This document shows positions 39,511-39,853 of a stretch of DNA of 39,853 nt, one piece after another. The notes under the pieces were generated by a model that made no database searches, was not told the DNA's origin, and saw nothing but the letters and a program-made list of their open reading frames with translations. This stretch comes from Actinomycetes bacterium (GTDB lineage Bacteria; Actinomycetota; Acidimicrobiia; Acidimicrobiales; RAAP-2), in contig JAJYWF010000011.1 of assembly GCA_021791635.1 (NCBI GenBank), forward strand, positions 1 to 39,853, written 5' to 3'. Each line of letters opens with the position of its first letter. Position 1 is the stretch's first letter. The translations under genes were made by a program, and so were the position numbers.

Positions 39511-39853
39511 GCTGCCCACCTCCCCATCTTCTCGAACAGCTCGCCGAACGCCTGGACCGTGCCCTCAGGCACCTTCGCCCCCTTGGGCTGGGCGTCCATC
39601 AGCGACCGTGCGGCGGGGTATGCCAGGTCCGGCTTGCCCGAGCTGGCGCACTTCGACATGACCGCCATCACCCGCTCCCAGGTGGTCTTGTCGCCCCTCG
39701 CGTGGGCGATGGCGGTGACGGCCATCATGAGGGCGAAGATGCGGTCGGGCCGGGTGGACCAGTCAACGATGCTTGGGTCAGTAATGACGGCCTCGGGGTC
39801 GTACAGGTCCGACGACACCACCCAGGCCATGAACTCGTTGGCAGCGGCGTCAC
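39507..39853 (-). CDS. C-terminal part of a larger element protein, possibly ATPase
   Basis: The frame is open to the window edge: DAAANEFMAWVVSSDLYDP precedes the first internal ATG at 39830, so the real start is to the right. The visible 115 residues are helical, with STRPDRIFALMMAVTAIAHA and AYPAARSLMDAQPKG. This type of C-terminus resembles that of MoxR-like AAA ATPases in phages, but the nucleotide site is outside the window, so the assignment is tentative. It heads the leftward gene set seen here. Confidence 0.5.
   Translation of the reverse strand, partial: DAAANEFMAWVVSSDLYDPEAVITDPSIVDWSTRPDRIFALMMAVTAIAHARGDKTTWERVMAVMSKCASSGKPDLAYPAARSLMDAQPKGAKVPEGTVQAFGELFEKMGRWAA

Larger units (their letters stand above)
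22107..39853 (+). mobile_element. Integrated mobile element at tRNA-Ile (right end outside window)
   Basis: Directly after tRNA-Ile come repeat sites, xis, and a tyrosine integrase, the standard layout of tRNA-integrated elements. The following genes are typical of actinobacterial phages and integrative elements: short overlapping ORFs, MazG-like, SLOG, ASCH, deoxyribosyltransferase-like and zinc-ribbon proteins, plus a VirB4-like ATPase and a DNA ligase. GC content looks lower than in the backbone. No copy of the tRNA 3' end is found farther right, so attR lies beyond 39853. Conjugative or phage-like lifestyle cannot be decided without the rest. Confidence 0.85.

Overview
The window comes from a high-GC actinobacterium, most likely of the class Acidimicrobiia. 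Three things point there. The cca - Rv3909-like membrane protein - murJ gene order is actinobacterial. There is a DUF5318 protein and a short actinobacterial-type inositol-phosphate synthase. One secreted protein carries the GYWxVAxDGGIFxFG repeat that is abundant in Acidimicrobiia. The species cannot be named from the sequence.

Positions 1-22106 are chromosomal backbone. In order: the end of a peroxiredoxin; an SDR dehydrogenase; a minus-strand pair made of a HalD/BesD-like 2-oxoglutarate oxygenase and a formaldehyde-activating enzyme (Fae) homologue; an Old Yellow Enzyme; a lipoprotein; dnaB; a lipoprotein esterase; the rpsF-ssb-rpsR-rplI operon; panB; a DUF5318 gene; a PadR regulator with a perfect operator palindrome; ino1; cca; an Rv3909-like envelope protein; murJ; a methyltransferase; an SGNH-hydrolase-like lipoprotein; a TesB-like thioesterase; and tRNA-Ile(GAT). 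Several of these genes carry in-frame minisatellites: the S18 tail, an insert in the CCA enzyme, and the methyltransferase tail. There is no gene-free stretch longer than 300 bases.

From the 3' end of tRNA-Ile to the right edge lies an integrated mobile element that runs out of the window. It opens with probable integrase and excisionase sites, then xis and a tyrosine integrase. A tightly packed rightward gene set follows: a protein with an N-terminal PSGTPVGG motif, an NAD-dependent DNA ligase, a MazG-like NTP pyrophosphohydrolase, a SLOG-fold protein, an ASCH-domain protein, several small proteins, a VirB4-like ATPase, and a second PSGTPVGG protein. A convergent leftward set follows: a secreted CAP plus tandem-repeat protein, an unannotated 42-residue membrane protein, a nucleoside 2-deoxyribosyltransferase-like protein, zinc-ribbon proteins, and the end of a larger protein. 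No relaxase, coupling protein or capsid gene is visible, so conjugative element versus phage-like element stays open.

Two observations stand out. (1) Four gene starts inside the element share a compact leader, CCCGCYCTCT followed by exactly 8 nt and the start codon. The leaders fall into two near-identical pairs of 33 and 32 nt, at the only long gaps of an otherwise overlapping operon; this looks like an element-specific initiation or regulatory module. (2) An IS607-family transposon (36964-39415) sits in a small membrane-protein gene. Excising it at a GG^G site restores a clean 65-codon frame, which fixes both ends of the element to within a base or two.
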